Below are positions 26,104 to 37,910 of a DNA stretch of 64,000 bases, piece after piece (the stretch's first letter is position 1; every line of letters begins with the position of its first letter). The translations under genes and the position numbers were made by a program. The stretch is from Trueperaceae bacterium. Its GTDB lineage: Bacteria > Deinococcota > Deinococci > Deinococcales > Trueperaceae. The DNA lies in assembly GCA_036381595.1 (NCBI GenBank), contig DASVCN010000027.1:1-64000 (forward strand). The letters run 5' to 3'. Under the pieces are notes generated by a model. That model ran no database searches, had not been told where the DNA came from, and was given only the letters and a program-made list of their open reading frames with translations.

Positions 26104-26562
26104 TCAGTGGGTCCCTGCGAGCTGCGCGGCCTGCTCCTCGGCCGTCGTCCGGGGAATCCAGACCCTGATGTTGCGATCGGACTCCAACGTCATCTGCGCG
26201 CGGTACGGCTTGTACAGGTCGTACTCGAGGTACGGCTCACGCGCGACGACCCTTAGCGAGAACGGCTCCCCGCGCTGCAGTTCGACCTCCATGGGCGTCC
26301 GGCCGACCAGGAGGTCGTCGACTATCACCGCTGCCCCGCTGGGGTCACTGGTGACGCTCAGGACGACCTGCGCGTTGGCAGCATTCACCTGGTGTCTGGC
26401 GGTGAGGATAAGAGTTGGTACCACGACGAGAAGCAGGGCGGCCAACACCAGGATCTCCAGCAGGGGAGTCCTGAACTGCCTCTGGGCGGGCCTCGTCCCC
26501 GACCTTCCGATCGTCGGCGCCGTCGTGATACTCGTCAGTCCGATACGGTCATTCATCCGCAT
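26104..26562 (-). CDS. Membrane-anchored PEGA-domain protein
   Basis: 152 residues from ATG 26562 (MRMNDRIGLTS). One membrane span (about 34-55, LEILVLAALLLVVVPTLIL), then a PEGA-like domain: VVLSVTSDPSGAAVIVDD and VGRTPMEVELQRGEPFSLRV. PEGA domains are surface-layer or signalling modules in exported proteins. The upstream in-frame ATG at 26670 would give a charged tail with no ribosome binding site; a GGGGGTG lies just upstream of 26562. Partner unknown. Confidence 0.65.
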   Translation of the reverse strand: MRMNDRIGLTSITTAPTIGRSGTRPAQRQFRTPLLEILVLAALLLVVVPTLILTARHQVNAANAQVVLSVTSDPSGAAVIVDDLLVGRTPMEVELQRGEPFSLRVVAREPYLEYDLYKPYRAQMTLESDRNIRVWIPRTTAEEQAAQLAGTH

Positions 26563-26774
26563 GCACACCCCCAACTGACTGGCGCGACACGAGGGGCCAA
26601 ACACGAAGACGTGATGCGCGTCGCCTGGCGAAACCCACCGGGTGAAATGGATATTAGCGAACTTTTTCACACGTGTGGTCGTTTCGAGTCACATTCTCGA
26701 GTCGCAAGGACGCGGCTCGCGCCCGCCCCGAAGCCGTTCGCTCCATCGCTAGGTGAACAGGACGGCTCGGCTGG

Positions 26775-26780
26775 TACACT
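26775..26780 (+). promoter_or_regulatory. Extended -10 TGGTACACT of the M3A peptidase gene
   Basis: TG-n-TACACT with the start site expected near 26787, leaving about 37 nt of leader with GGGAGGAGAAG before the ATG. No strong -35; extended -10 promoters do not need one. Confidence 0.45.
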
Positions 26781-26823
26781 GTTTTCCGCATCGACACCGG
26801 TCCACAGGTGGCGGGAGGAGAAG

Positions 26824-28869
26824 ATGAACCCATTGCTATCACGAGAGTTCCGCATCCCATTCGACAGGGTGCGGGCGGAACACGTCGTCCCCGGGGTCCG
26901 CGCGGCCGTGGACAGGGCAGAGAACGAGATCGAGGCGCTGAGCGGCTTCGAAGGACGGCGGAGTTACGACAACACCGTCGCCGAACTGGACCGGCTGGTC
27001 GAGCGGGTCGACCGCACCGTGGGCATCGTCTACCACCTGATGGCGGTTGCGAACGAACCGGATCTTAGGAAGGCGTTCGACGAGGCGTTGCCGATCTTCT
27101 CCGGTTTCTACGCGAAGCTTCCCACCCACCAGGGGCTGTGGGGGGCCATCCGCGACTATTCGGCGAGCGTGGAGGCGGCTGGGCTTGGCCCCGTGCAGGC
27201 CAGGCGCCTCGAGAAGTTGCTCGACGAGTTCCGTCGCGCCGGCGCCGACCTGCCGCAGGAGCAGCGGGAACGTGTCGAGCAGATCCGGACCGAGATGGCG
27301 CGTCTCGCTACCGCCTTCGGCAACAACGTTCTCGATGCGACCAACGAGTACGAGCTGCTCATCGAAGACGAGTCCGACCTCGCCGGGATTCCCGATTCGG
27401 CGCGGAAGCAAGCCCGCGCTTCCGCCGAACAGAAGGGGCTACCCGGTTGGCGTTTCACCCTGCACGCACCCTCGTACCTATCGTTCATCCAGTACGCCGA
27501 GAACCGTGAGTTGCGGCGGCGCATCCACGAGGCCTACGTGAACCGGGCGACCGCCGGACAGCACGACAATCGCCCTCTCGTCCGCGAGATCCTGGCGTTG
27601 CGCCGTGAACTGGCCCAGATCCTCGGCTACCGGGACTTCGCCGATTACCGGCTGGAAGTCAACATGGTCAAAAGCGGTGAGGCGGCGGTCGAGTTCGAGC
27701 GGGAGTTGCGGGAGAAGACCGTCCCCTACTGGGAAGTGGAGATGCGGGAGTTGCGCGAGTTCGCCTCACGGGAGCTCGGTCTCGACGAGATCGAGCCGTG
27801 GGATCAGTACTTCGTCACCGAGCGCATGCGGTTGGCCCGCTACGAACTGGACGCCGAGGAGCTGCGCCCCTACTTCCCGCTCGAGGGCGTGCTCGAGGGC
27901 CTCTTCGAGATCACCCGCAGGCTGTTCGGCGTCCAGGTCGAGCGGGTCGAGAACGACGCGGTCTGGCATCCGGACGTGGACTTCTTCGAGGTGAGGGACG
28001 AAACGGGGCGCCACTTGGGCTCCTTCTATGCCGACTGGTTCCCTCGCGATACCAAGCGGGCGGGCGCCTGGATGAACGGTCTGATCCACGGGGAGCCGCA
28101 GGAGGATGGGAGCCTGGCCCCCCACCTTGCCCTCATGGTCGCCAACTTCACGTCGCCGCAGGACGGCAGGCCCGCTCTGCTCACGCACCGCGAGGTGCAG
28201 ACTATCTTCCACGAGTTCGGCCACCTGCTCCACCACCTCCTGTCCAAAGTGGAGGTTCCCGCCCTGGCCGGGACCCAGGTACCGCGCGACTGGGTCGAAC
28301 TGCCCAGCCACATCATGGAGAACTGGACCTGGCAGCGCGAAGCGTTGGACCTCTTCGCCCGCCACTTCGAAACCGGTGAGAGGATCCCCGAGGAGCTCTT
28401 CAGGCGCCTCCAGGCGGCCCGCAACTTCATGGAGGCGAACGCCCAGATGCGGCAGCTCTCGTTCGGCACCGTCGACCTCTCACTGCACATCGACTTCGAT
28501 CCTCGCTCGGCGGACGATCCGCTCGAGTTCAGCAACCGGATAAGGGAGAGATTCGTGCTGCGGCCCGAGTTCGCTCACGACGGCTTCCTCTGCGCTTTCT
28601 CGCACATCTTCGCCGGCGGTTACGCGGCCGGGTACTACTCCTACAAGTGGAGCGAGATGCTCGAGGCCGACGCCTTCACGCGCTTCGAGCAGAACGGCAT
28701 CTTCGACCGTGCGACCGGACAAGCCTATTTGGAGTCGATCCTCTCCCGCGGCGACAGTCGCGATCAGTTCGAGCAGTTCCGGGAGTTCATGGGTAGAGAT
28801 CCCGACCCCGAGGCGCTGCTGCGCCGCAACCTCGGGAGCAACTACCGACCCAGCGTGGCGAGCGGCTGA
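26824..28869 (+). CDS. M3A oligopeptidase (oligopeptidase A/PrlC-like)
   Basis: 681 residues, cytoplasmic zinc peptidase of the thimet/oligopeptidase A branch, longer than PepF. Active site in IFHEFGHLLHHLL (HExxH), third ligand region VELPSHIMENWTWQREALDL. The start at 26824 follows GGGAGGAGAAG; a longer upstream open frame has no such site. No signal peptide. Together with PepF the window encodes two M3-family enzymes, probably for turnover of peptides released by Clp and other proteases. Confidence 0.92.
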   Translation: MNPLLSREFRIPFDRVRAEHVVPGVRAAVDRAENEIEALSGFEGRRSYDNTVAELDRLVERVDRTVGIVYHLMAVANEPDLRKAFDEALPIFSGFYAKLPTHQGLWGAIRDYSASVEAAGLGPVQARRLEKLLDEFRRAGADLPQEQRERVEQIRTEMARLATAFGNNVLDATNEYELLIEDESDLAGIPDSARKQARASAEQKGLPGWRFTLHAPSYLSFIQYAENRELRRRIHEAYVNRATAGQHDNRPLVREILALRRELAQILGYRDFADYRLEVNMVKSGEAAVEFERELREKTVPYWEVEMRELREFASRELGLDEIEPWDQYFVTERMRLARYELDAEELRPYFPLEGVLEGLFEITRRLFGVQVERVENDAVWHPDVDFFEVRDETGRHLGSFYADWFPRDTKRAGAWMNGLIHGEPQEDGSLAPHLALMVANFTSPQDGRPALLTHREVQTIFHEFGHLLHHLLSKVEVPALAGTQVPRDWVELPSHIMENWTWQREALDLFARHFETGERIPEELFRRLQAARNFMEANAQMRQLSFGTVDLSLHIDFDPRSADDPLEFSNRIRERFVLRPEFAHDGFLCAFSHIFAGGYAAGYYSYKWSEMLEADAFTRFEQNGIFDRATGQAYLESILSRGDSRDQFEQFREFMGRDPDPEALLRRNLGSNYRPSVASG

Positions 28870-28912
28870 CCCGACCCGAACAGCGGCGGTGGGGATGGCC
28901 GGCAGCCTCTGG

Positions 28913-30136
28913 TCAACCCGCCCCGATGAACCGCCGAGGAGGACCGTCCAGCGCGAGAGCTGGCCGTTCGAGATCGTCCACTCCGCTATCAGGCACCGGC
29001 AGAGGGGCGCGCGGCAGTACCCCTTCGGCCGCCAGCAGCGCTCCCAATGCGGGCGCCTCCCGGTAGGCGTCGACTCCGGCCTCGATCCCCTGCCCCTCGA
29101 GCAACCGGTCGTAAACGGCGGTAACGCGCCTCGACAGGGTCGAGTTGAGGAAGCGCGAGCTTCGCTCTCTCGCTTCAGTGAGGTCCCGTAGCGCGCGGGG
29201 CGGCAGGTTGGAGACGACGAACTGCCGCTGCTCCGGTGTCAGCGATCCCAGGGTCCGGGCGAGAAGGGTAAGGGCCGTTGCGTAACGGGCGAGCGGGTGC
29301 GGGGCACGGAGACCGGCGATGAGGGCCGCCATGTCGGCGTCTGACTCGGAAGCGAAACCGGCTGCGTGAGCCATCTCGTGGCCTCCTACCGCAACGCTTG
29401 AAACGACCGAGAGCCCGGCATCCACCTGCGGCTCGAGCGTGAAGGGGAAGAGCATCCCGGCATAGCCCGAGCTGAGGAGCGTACCGGGAGGAAGCAGCTT
29501 CAGCCGTGGTGGAACGGTAACCGGCCAGCCGAACTCGCGACCCAGCTGCTCGAGCTCGTCGGCGATAGCGGCGACAGCCTCGCCCGACCGCGTTCCGCGA
29601 TCACCCGTCGCACCGGCCTCGGACCCTGCTGCCTCGAGCTCGTCGATCGCGGCCGCTCCCGCTCTCACCCAGCGGAGGAGTTCACCGCCGAAGGCGTCGA
29701 TCTCTGCCTGCGTCGCCGGCCGCTCGGGCACGTCCAGCAACCGCAGCAGCTCGGGACGCCGGTAGTTGGCGCCCCAGGTGATCAGATAGAGGGAGCTAAG
29801 CGACAACGTGAGCAGAAGCAGCCGCAAGACGCGTGGCCACAGCTCCAGGCGCCGCCGCGGTGACAGCGTTCGCCAAACGAAGATGCCGCAGACGATGGGC
29901 AGTACAGCCAGGCCCAGCGGCAGGTAGGTCCACGAGGTCAACGCGGCGAACAGTACCGTGAGGGCCGGGTAGAGGGTGCCACCATAGATCGCTGCGAAAG
30001 TGGCCGGTGGCAGCAGGAGCAGGGTCAGCGCCAGCGCGCCGAGGCTCACCGCTACAGCCAGCAACAGAAGGGCTCCTCGTGAGAGGCCGTTGGACCGCCA
30101 CTCATGGTCGAGTCCCCACCTCCCACCGGTCGTCAT
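28913..30136 (-). CDS. DUF3810-like membrane zinc metallopeptidase
   Basis: 407 residues. Three hydrophobic segments in the first 125, then a soluble domain with GGHEMAHAAGFASESDADMAALI, an HExxH plus a downstream Glu typical of gluzincins. DUF3810 proteins share this arrangement. The catalytic part lies on the far side of the spans or in the cytoplasm; I cannot tell. ATG overlaps the stop of the ABC-F gene (ATGA), so the two are cotranslated, which suggests a functional link. No defined substrate. Confidence 0.78.
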   Translation of the reverse strand: MTTGGRWGLDHEWRSNGLSRGALLLLAVAVSLGALALTLLLLPPATFAAIYGGTLYPALTVLFAALTSWTYLPLGLAVLPIVCGIFVWRTLSPRRRLELWPRVLRLLLLTLSLSSLYLITWGANYRRPELLRLLDVPERPATQAEIDAFGGELLRWVRAGAAAIDELEAAGSEAGATGDRGTRSGEAVAAIADELEQLGREFGWPVTVPPRLKLLPPGTLLSSGYAGMLFPFTLEPQVDAGLSVVSSVAVGGHEMAHAAGFASESDADMAALIAGLRAPHPLARYATALTLLARTLGSLTPEQRQFVVSNLPPRALRDLTEARERSSRFLNSTLSRRVTAVYDRLLEGQGIEAGVDAYREAPALGALLAAEGVLPRAPLPVPDSGVDDLERPALALDGPPRRFIGAG

Positions 30137-32394
30137 CCGGCGGCCTCCGGGCCCGGGCTGGACGCACTCTTGGAGCGGCGGCGCCTCCGGGCCCGCACCT
30201 TGCTACCGGAGGACAGACGGCCGCTATCCGTCCCGCGATCCCAGCCTTCCAGCCGTTCGAATCGGCGCCTGTCGATCGTCCACCAGCCGCCCTCGGCCTG
30301 CTCGAGCAGGGCCGAACCGAAGTGTGGCCGGTACTGGTACTGGACGGCGTCAGGCGCGAGAGCATAGAAGGCCAGCCGGACGGCCGCATCGACAAGGGCT
30401 CCTCGCGCCCACGGCAGGAGCGCCGAGTCCTCCGACTCCCGCAGGGTCAGATGACCTATCCGGTCCCGAACGATGAGCTTCATCTCGACGGGCGCGTCAC
30501 TGAAGTAGGTAAGGCCCTCGCCCCCGATCTCGGCGGCCAACCGCACCGCCCCCTGGCCCAGCGAGAACGGTGGCAGCGGGGGAGGGAGCCTGCTGTCGTA
30601 CGCCAGCGAGAGCAGGTCGATCAACTGGCGATGGCGCTCCTCCAGCCGCAGGCGTTCCCGCTCGGTGAGCCGCAACGGGTCCTCGAGCCGGGCCTCCACA
30701 CCGAGGCGTTCGAGTTCGAGACTCTCCAGGTCGTCACCCTCCTCGGGAGCCGCTTCGTGGCTATCGGCCTGGTCTCCTGGCGACGCCGCTTCCACCCCCG
30801 GCTCGAGCCGCCTGCGGCCAGCCAGGTAGCCCTCGAACCCGCCTCTGTACTCGACGAGCTCCCCCTCCTCGATCGACCAGACCCGCTGCGCGAGGCGTGC
30901 CAGGGCCCGGTCGTGGGTGGCGAAGACGATCGCGGCCTCGCTCGCGGCGAGCGTGCTGTGAAGGGTCTCGATGGCGTACAGGTCGAGGTCGTTCGAGGGT
31001 TCGTCCAGCAGCATCAGGTTGGCTTCGGCAGCCAGCAGCCTGGCTAGTCCGGCACGCGCTCGTTCGCCGCCCGAGAGTTCGCCCGGTAGCCGCCCCCAGG
31101 TCTCCCGGGGAAGGCCGCTCAGCGAGAGGAGCATCCTGGCGCGATCGCCGCTGACCAGTTCGGTCAGCTGCTCCAGTACCATCCGGTCGTCGTTCATACC
31201 GCGATCGGACTGTCCGCTGTACAGCAGCTTGATGTCCCGGTGCCACCGGAACTCGGCACGAGGATCGTCGGACTGCTCCTCCCCGGCGATGAGCCGCAGG
31301 AGCGTGCTCTTGCCGCTGCCGTTCGGCCCCAGGAGGGCGATCTTGTCGCCCGCGTCGATGGTGAGGTGGGCGCCCTCGAACAGCTCCCGGTCGCCGGCGA
31401 CACTCGTGAGCCGGCGCGCTTCGAGCAGTCTTCCTTCCGCTTCGCGCGTGGTCGGCGCCGGTAGCCCTGACAGCGAGGTGCTGTGACGCTCCCTTGCCAC
31501 CGCACCGAGCGTTTCCCTGTCCCTCTCTGCCCGCCGCCTTCTGCGCTGGGCTTGCGCACTGCCCCACGAGCGAAGCTCGCGTGCGATCCCCTCGAGCCTG
31601 GCCGCCTCCTTGCGTCGCTCCCGTTCACGTCGCTCGGTCGCGCGGTCCATGACCCCCTGCTGCTCGCGCAGGCGGCTGTAACCACCCCGGCTGATCTCCA
31701 GTCGCTCGTCCCGCAACTCGGCAGCGTGGGTGCAGACGAGGTCGAGCAGTTCCCGGTCGTGAGATACCAGCACGACAGCGCCGCTCCAGCGTCGCAACCT
31801 CTTCCCCAGCCACTCGAGGGCGGGCAGGTCGAGGTGGTTGGTGGGCTCATCCAGAAATAGCAGGGGAGGTTCCGCAGCGAGCACCCTGGCCAGGGCCAGA
31901 CGAGCTCGCTCGCCACCCGACAGTCGACCGACGTTCAGCTCCAGCTGCCGGTCGCCGATGCCGAGCGCCGCCAGATGTTCGCGCAAGACCGCCTCGGCCG
32001 CGTAACCGCCCGCACGCTCGAACGCCTCTCGGAGTTCGCCGTACTCTTCCAGGCTGCCCTCACCCCGGCTCAAGCCTCCCTCCAGCTCCCGCAACTCGAG
32101 TTCCAGCCGGGTGATCCGGGAGATCCCCTCGAGTGCCGCTTCCCAGACGTTCCGATCCTCTCCCAGTCGGGGCCACTGCGGCAGGAAGCCGACCGCGATC
32201 CCGGGCGCGCGGCGCACCCGCCCGCCATCGCCCTGCCGAACACCGGCCAGAACCTCCAGCAGTGTGCTCTTGCCGCTGCCGTTGCCGCCTATCAACCCGA
32301 TCCTCATCCCCTCCCTGACGGTCAGATCGGCGCCGGCCAGCAGCATGCGGCCCTGGTGTTCGATGGTGAGATCGCGGACTGTGAGAAGCTCCAT
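30133..32394 (-). CDS. ABC-F family ATPase with a C-terminal extension
   Basis: 753 residues. Two ABC domains in one chain with no membrane spans: Walker A GGNGSGKSTLLEVLAG and GPNGSGKSTLLRLIAG, signatures LSGGERARLALARVL and LSGGERARAGLARLL, Walker B LLFLDEPTNHLDL and LMLLDEPSNDLDL. ABC-F proteins act on the ribosome in translation or antibiotic resistance. Unusual is the roughly 210-residue tail from about residue 543: an acidic linker, helices (LTERERLRLEERHRQLIDLL), then a beta-rich block with WARGALVDAAVRLAFYAL and GWWTIDRRRFERLEGW, and a basic RARRRRRSKS end. I do not recognise that tail. Coupled to the DUF3810 gene. TAGCAT lies 12 nt before the ATG. Confidence 0.9.
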   Translation of the reverse strand: MELLTVRDLTIEHQGRMLLAGADLTVREGMRIGLIGGNGSGKSTLLEVLAGVRQGDGGRVRRAPGIAVGFLPQWPRLGEDRNVWEAALEGISRITRLELELRELEGGLSRGEGSLEEYGELREAFERAGGYAAEAVLREHLAALGIGDRQLELNVGRLSGGERARLALARVLAAEPPLLFLDEPTNHLDLPALEWLGKRLRRWSGAVVLVSHDRELLDLVCTHAAELRDERLEISRGGYSRLREQQGVMDRATERRERERRKEAARLEGIARELRSWGSAQAQRRRRRAERDRETLGAVARERHSTSLSGLPAPTTREAEGRLLEARRLTSVAGDRELFEGAHLTIDAGDKIALLGPNGSGKSTLLRLIAGEEQSDDPRAEFRWHRDIKLLYSGQSDRGMNDDRMVLEQLTELVSGDRARMLLSLSGLPRETWGRLPGELSGGERARAGLARLLAAEANLMLLDEPSNDLDLYAIETLHSTLAASEAAIVFATHDRALARLAQRVWSIEEGELVEYRGGFEGYLAGRRRLEPGVEAASPGDQADSHEAAPEEGDDLESLELERLGVEARLEDPLRLTERERLRLEERHRQLIDLLSLAYDSRLPPPLPPFSLGQGAVRLAAEIGGEGLTYFSDAPVEMKLIVRDRIGHLTLRESEDSALLPWARGALVDAAVRLAFYALAPDAVQYQYRPHFGSALLEQAEGGWWTIDRRRFERLEGWDRGTDSGRLSSGSKVRARRRRRSKSASSPGPEAAG

Positions 32395-32513
32395 GTCGCC
32401 GCCGGCATGCTACGGCCCGGTCCACGCGGGTGCAAGCGACTGCTTCGCACGCTTCGACCTATCCCAGCGGCCGCTTCGCAAGTCGAGGGGCGGGAGACCG
32501 GTCCCGTCCCCGG

Positions 32514-32519
32514 TAGACT
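32514..32519 (+). promoter_or_regulatory. -10 box TAGACT of the RNHCP gene
   Basis: TAGACT ends 6 nt before ATG 32526; predicted leaderless. Confidence 0.55.
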
Positions 32520-32525
32520 TGACCG

Positions 32526-32864
32526 ATGAAGCGCTTCACGGCGGTAGGACGGAACACGGGCTTCCGCTGCGACAATTGCGGGCGCGAGGTACCGCCCCTG
32601 AAAGTCGGTGGCTGCCGCAACCATTGCCCCTTCTGCCTCTACTCCAGGCATGTCGATATCGATCCGGGGGACCGGGCCAACGAGTGTGGAGGACTCATGG
32701 AACCTCTCGGAGTGGTGACCGACGCAAGGAAGGGCTACGTGATCGTGCACCGCTGTGAGAGCTGCGGCGAGGTGAAGCGGAACCGCGCGACGCTCGACGA
32801 TCCCGAGTGCCCCGACGACTTCGACGTGATCCTGGAGATGTCCCGGCGGCCCGTTCAGGGTTGA
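32526..32864 (+). CDS. RNHCP-domain zinc-binding protein
   Basis: 112 residues named for its RNHCP motif: GCRNHCPFCLYSRHVD. Cys pairs at CDNCG, CPFCL and CESCG suggest one or two zinc sites. Small cytoplasmic proteins of this family are of unknown function, perhaps nucleic-acid binding. The ORF ends 32 bp before the amidohydrolase on the same strand. Confidence 0.82.
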   Translation: MKRFTAVGRNTGFRCDNCGREVPPLKVGGCRNHCPFCLYSRHVDIDPGDRANECGGLMEPLGVVTDARKGYVIVHRCESCGEVKRNRATLDDPECPDDFDVILEMSRRPVQG

Positions 32865-32896
32865 CGGGCTCGAAACCCGACGGTGGTGACGTTGTG

Positions 32897-34510
32897 ATGA
32901 ACGAAGAGAAGCCACGAAGCAGCGGCGACACGCTGTTCACGAACTGCACCGTTCTGACCGGTGACGGCTCGACCGCCTCAGCGGTGGCGCTGCGTGGCGA
33001 CAAGGTCCTGATGGTGGGAAGCGACCGGCAGGTGAGGGAGCACCTGGCACCGGGCGCTCGCGTCGTGGATGCAGCCGGCGGTTTCCTCATGCCGGCCTTC
33101 CACGACAGTCATCTCCACCTGACCCAGCACGGTTTCGAACTCGGTCAGGTCGATCTGCACTCTGCCCAGACACTCGGGGAGGGTATCGCACGGGTCGCAC
33201 AGAGGGCGGCCAGACAGCCCGTGGGGAGCTGGGTCCTCGGCGCCGGATTCGCCCTCCAACGCTGGGGGGTGACCTCACTCGACCGCCACATGCTCGACGA
33301 GGTGGCGCCGCACCATCCGGTGCTGCTGCGCTCCCAGGATCACCACAGCGCCTGGGCGAACAGCGCCGCCCTCGAACGTGCCGGCGTGAGCGCCGCCACT
33401 CCCGACACGGCCGATGGGACGCTCGTTCGAGACGAGACCGGGGAGCCGACCGGCCTGCTGCTGGAGCGCGCTCTGCATCTGGTGTGGGACGTCATCCCCG
33501 AGCCCGACTCCGCCGCCATCCGAGGGGCCATCAGACGGGCCGCGGCTGACCTGGCAGGGCGGGGAATAGCTACGGTTCACCACATGGCGTACGAGCCTGC
33601 TGCCTACTGGCGCGAAGTGGCGCTGGCGGCCTCGGACGAACGGTTCGAGTTGCGAGTCTGGGCCTGTGTGAACCAGGAGGAGATCGAGCACGCCAGGGAG
33701 ATAGGCCTGGCCACAGGACAGGGCGGTCCCGGGTTCATCATCGGTGGAGCCAAGTTCTTCGCCGACGGCGCCCTGGGGAGTCGAACGGCCTGGATGCTCG
33801 AGCCGTACGCGGGAACGGAGGAGGTCGGAGTTGCGGTGCATGGACCCGACGTCCTGGCCGAGCGTTACCCGTTGGCCATCGAGAACGGTCTGACGCCGGT
33901 CACCCACGCCATAGGAGACGCGGCGGCACGAGCGGTCATCGATGCGCTGGAGGCGACGGCTCCACAGTGGCGCGAACGGGGCTTGCGTCCACGCTTGGAG
34001 CACGCTCAGCATTTGGCGGCAGAGGAAGTAGGTCGTATCGCGCGTCTCGGAGTAGTCGCCTCGGTCCAACCGATCCACCTCACCTTCGACGTTCCCTCGA
34101 TCAGCACGCTGCTCCCCGACAGGAAGGAGCGCGCCTACCGCATCCGCGAGCTGCTCGAAGCCGGCGTCCCGCTGGCGTTCGGCTCCGACACTCCCGTTGC
34201 CCCGCCCGATGTTTTCGCGGGCACCCGCGCGGCCTGCTACCGGAGGGGCGTCGACGGCGATTTGCTCTGCCCCGAGCAGGCGATAGGCGTGGACCAGGCG
34301 CTGGCTGCCTACACTAGCGGCGCCGCTTACGCCATCGGGCGTGAAGGTAGCAGCGGCAGGCTCGCGCCCGGTTTCGACGCCGACATCGTGCTTCTCTCGC
34401 ACGACCCGCGAGCTTCGCTCGACGACCTGCGGGTACGAGCGACGCTCAAGGGCGGGACGCCGACCCACGATCCTGAAGGGCTTTTCGAGAGCGGCTATAC
34501 TCGGGCATGA
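32897..34510 (+). CDS. Amidohydrolase family protein (YtcJ-like)
   Basis: 537 residues. Metal site motifs: DSHLHLTQ (HxH), VTHAIGD and the Asp in AFGSDTPVAPPDVF, with the N- and C-terminal beta-sandwich typical of amidohydrolase_3 enzymes (YtcJ, N-substituted formamide deformylase). Likely hydrolyses an amide or cyclic amide; substrate unknown. I choose ATG 32897 since the family starts near this point; an upstream in-frame ATG adds 30 low-complexity residues. Stop overlaps the ATG of proA. Confidence 0.85.
   Translation: MNEEKPRSSGDTLFTNCTVLTGDGSTASAVALRGDKVLMVGSDRQVREHLAPGARVVDAAGGFLMPAFHDSHLHLTQHGFELGQVDLHSAQTLGEGIARVAQRAARQPVGSWVLGAGFALQRWGVTSLDRHMLDEVAPHHPVLLRSQDHHSAWANSAALERAGVSAATPDTADGTLVRDETGEPTGLLLERALHLVWDVIPEPDSAAIRGAIRRAAADLAGRGIATVHHMAYEPAAYWREVALAASDERFELRVWACVNQEEIEHAREIGLATGQGGPGFIIGGAKFFADGALGSRTAWMLEPYAGTEEVGVAVHGPDVLAERYPLAIENGLTPVTHAIGDAAARAVIDALEATAPQWRERGLRPRLEHAQHLAAEEVGRIARLGVVASVQPIHLTFDVPSISTLLPDRKERAYRIRELLEAGVPLAFGSDTPVAPPDVFAGTRAACYRRGVDGDLLCPEQAIGVDQALAAYTSGAAYAIGREGSSGRLAPGFDADIVLLSHDPRASLDDLRVRATLKGGTPTHDPEGLFESGYTRA
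34496..34501 (+). promoter_or_regulatory. -10 box TATACT inside the amidohydrolase end, before proA
   Basis: TATACT ends 5 nt before the proA ATG, within the last codons of the amidohydrolase. It would give proA its own leaderless transcript as well as readthrough from the operon. Confidence 0.55.
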
Positions 34511-35760
34511 CCGTAGCTCCCGCCCTCGATCTGGACGCTCTGCTGCTGCGCTCGCGGGCGGCCGCGAGGCGCCTGCACCGTGCCGACCGCAGCGCCGGTC
34601 TCCAGGCGATCGCAGACGCCCTCGAGGAAGCGCGCCACGTCATCATCGACGCCAACCGGCGCGACGTCGAGGCAGAGAAGGGCCGCGGTACGCCCACCTC
34701 CAAGGTCGACCGGCTCACCCTCGACGAGGGGCGCCTGGCAGGCATCGCTGCGGCGGTCAGGCAGATCGCCGATCTGCCGGATCCGCTCGACCGGGTGCTG
34801 GACGGCTGGCGGCTCGCCAACGGCCTCGAAGTGCGCAAGGTCACCGTGCCTTTCGGCGTAATCGGCATGATCTACGAGTCGCGTCCGAACGTCACCGTCG
34901 ATGCCGCCGCCCTCGCACTGAAGGCGGGAAGCGCCGCTGTGCTGAGGGGGTCATCCAACGCACTCGCCTCGAACCGCGCGATCACCCAGGTGATGAGGCG
35001 CGCGCTGGGCAGCGCGGGCCTCCCGGAAGACGCGGTGCAGCTGGTCGATTCGCCCGAACGCCACTACGTTACCGAACTGCTCGCGGCACGGGGCAAGATC
35101 GATCTGGTCATCCCTCGGGGCGGAGCATCGCTCATCTCCCACGTCGTCGAGAATGCCAGGGTTCCCACTATCGAGACGGGCGTCGGTAACTGCCACGTGT
35201 ACGTCGATGCCGCTGCCGACCTCGAGAAGGCCCGGCGGATCGTCTTCAACGCCAAGGTCCAGCGGCCCGGAGTGTGCAACGCGGCCGAGACTCTGCTGGC
35301 GCACTCGGCGGTGGCGGCAGATTTCCTCCCGGCGATCCTGGGAGACCTCCGGGATGCGGGCGTTGCACTGGTGGGTTGCGAGCGCGCCCGGAGCCACGGT
35401 GTGAGCGTGGGAGCGGCGAGCGAGGCCGACTGGCGCGAAGAGTACCTCGACCTGAAGTTGGCGGTGCGAGTGGTCGATGGTCTCGACGAAGCGATCGAGC
35501 ACATCGTGAGGTACGGTTCGCAGCACAGCGAGGCGATCGTGACCGAGGAGCGAAGTGCCGCGCGCCGTTTCCAGGATGAGGTGGATGCCGCCGCGGTACT
35601 GGTCAACGCCTCTACCCGGTTCACCGACGGCTTCGAATTCGGTTTCGGGGCCGAGATCGGCATCTCCACGCAGAAACTGCACGCTCGCGGGCCCATGGGC
35701 CTCGCGGCGCTGGTTACCTACAAGTACCTGGTAGACGGAGAAGGGCAGATCAGGGGCTGA
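34507..35760 (+). CDS. proA: Gamma-glutamyl phosphate reductase
   Basis: 417 residues, second step of proline synthesis: gamma-glutamyl phosphate to glutamate semialdehyde with NADPH. Typical blocks: PFGVIGMIYESRPNVTVDAA, LRGSSNALASNRAI and the catalytic Cys in RPGVCNAAETLL. No proB lies nearby. Overlaps the preceding gene by ATGA but has its own TATACT. It is 178 bp upstream of gyrB; the gyrB promoter lies in that gap. Confidence 0.95.
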   Translation: MTVAPALDLDALLLRSRAAARRLHRADRSAGLQAIADALEEARHVIIDANRRDVEAEKGRGTPTSKVDRLTLDEGRLAGIAAAVRQIADLPDPLDRVLDGWRLANGLEVRKVTVPFGVIGMIYESRPNVTVDAAALALKAGSAAVLRGSSNALASNRAITQVMRRALGSAGLPEDAVQLVDSPERHYVTELLAARGKIDLVIPRGGASLISHVVENARVPTIETGVGNCHVYVDAAADLEKARRIVFNAKVQRPGVCNAAETLLAHSAVAADFLPAILGDLRDAGVALVGCERARSHGVSVGAASEADWREEYLDLKLAVRVVDGLDEAIEHIVRYGSQHSEAIVTEERSAARRFQDEVDAAAVLVNASTRFTDGFEFGFGAEIGISTQKLHARGPMGLAALVTYKYLVDGEGQIRG

Positions 35761-35825
35761 GGATCGGCTGAAGTCGCCACCCTACTCGGAGCAGCAGAAA
35801 TGCCGTCTGGCACGCTGCTCGTGGT

Positions 35826-37891
<2,066 letters not shown>

Positions 37892-37910
37892 GCGAAGGAG
37901 GAGGGCCTGC

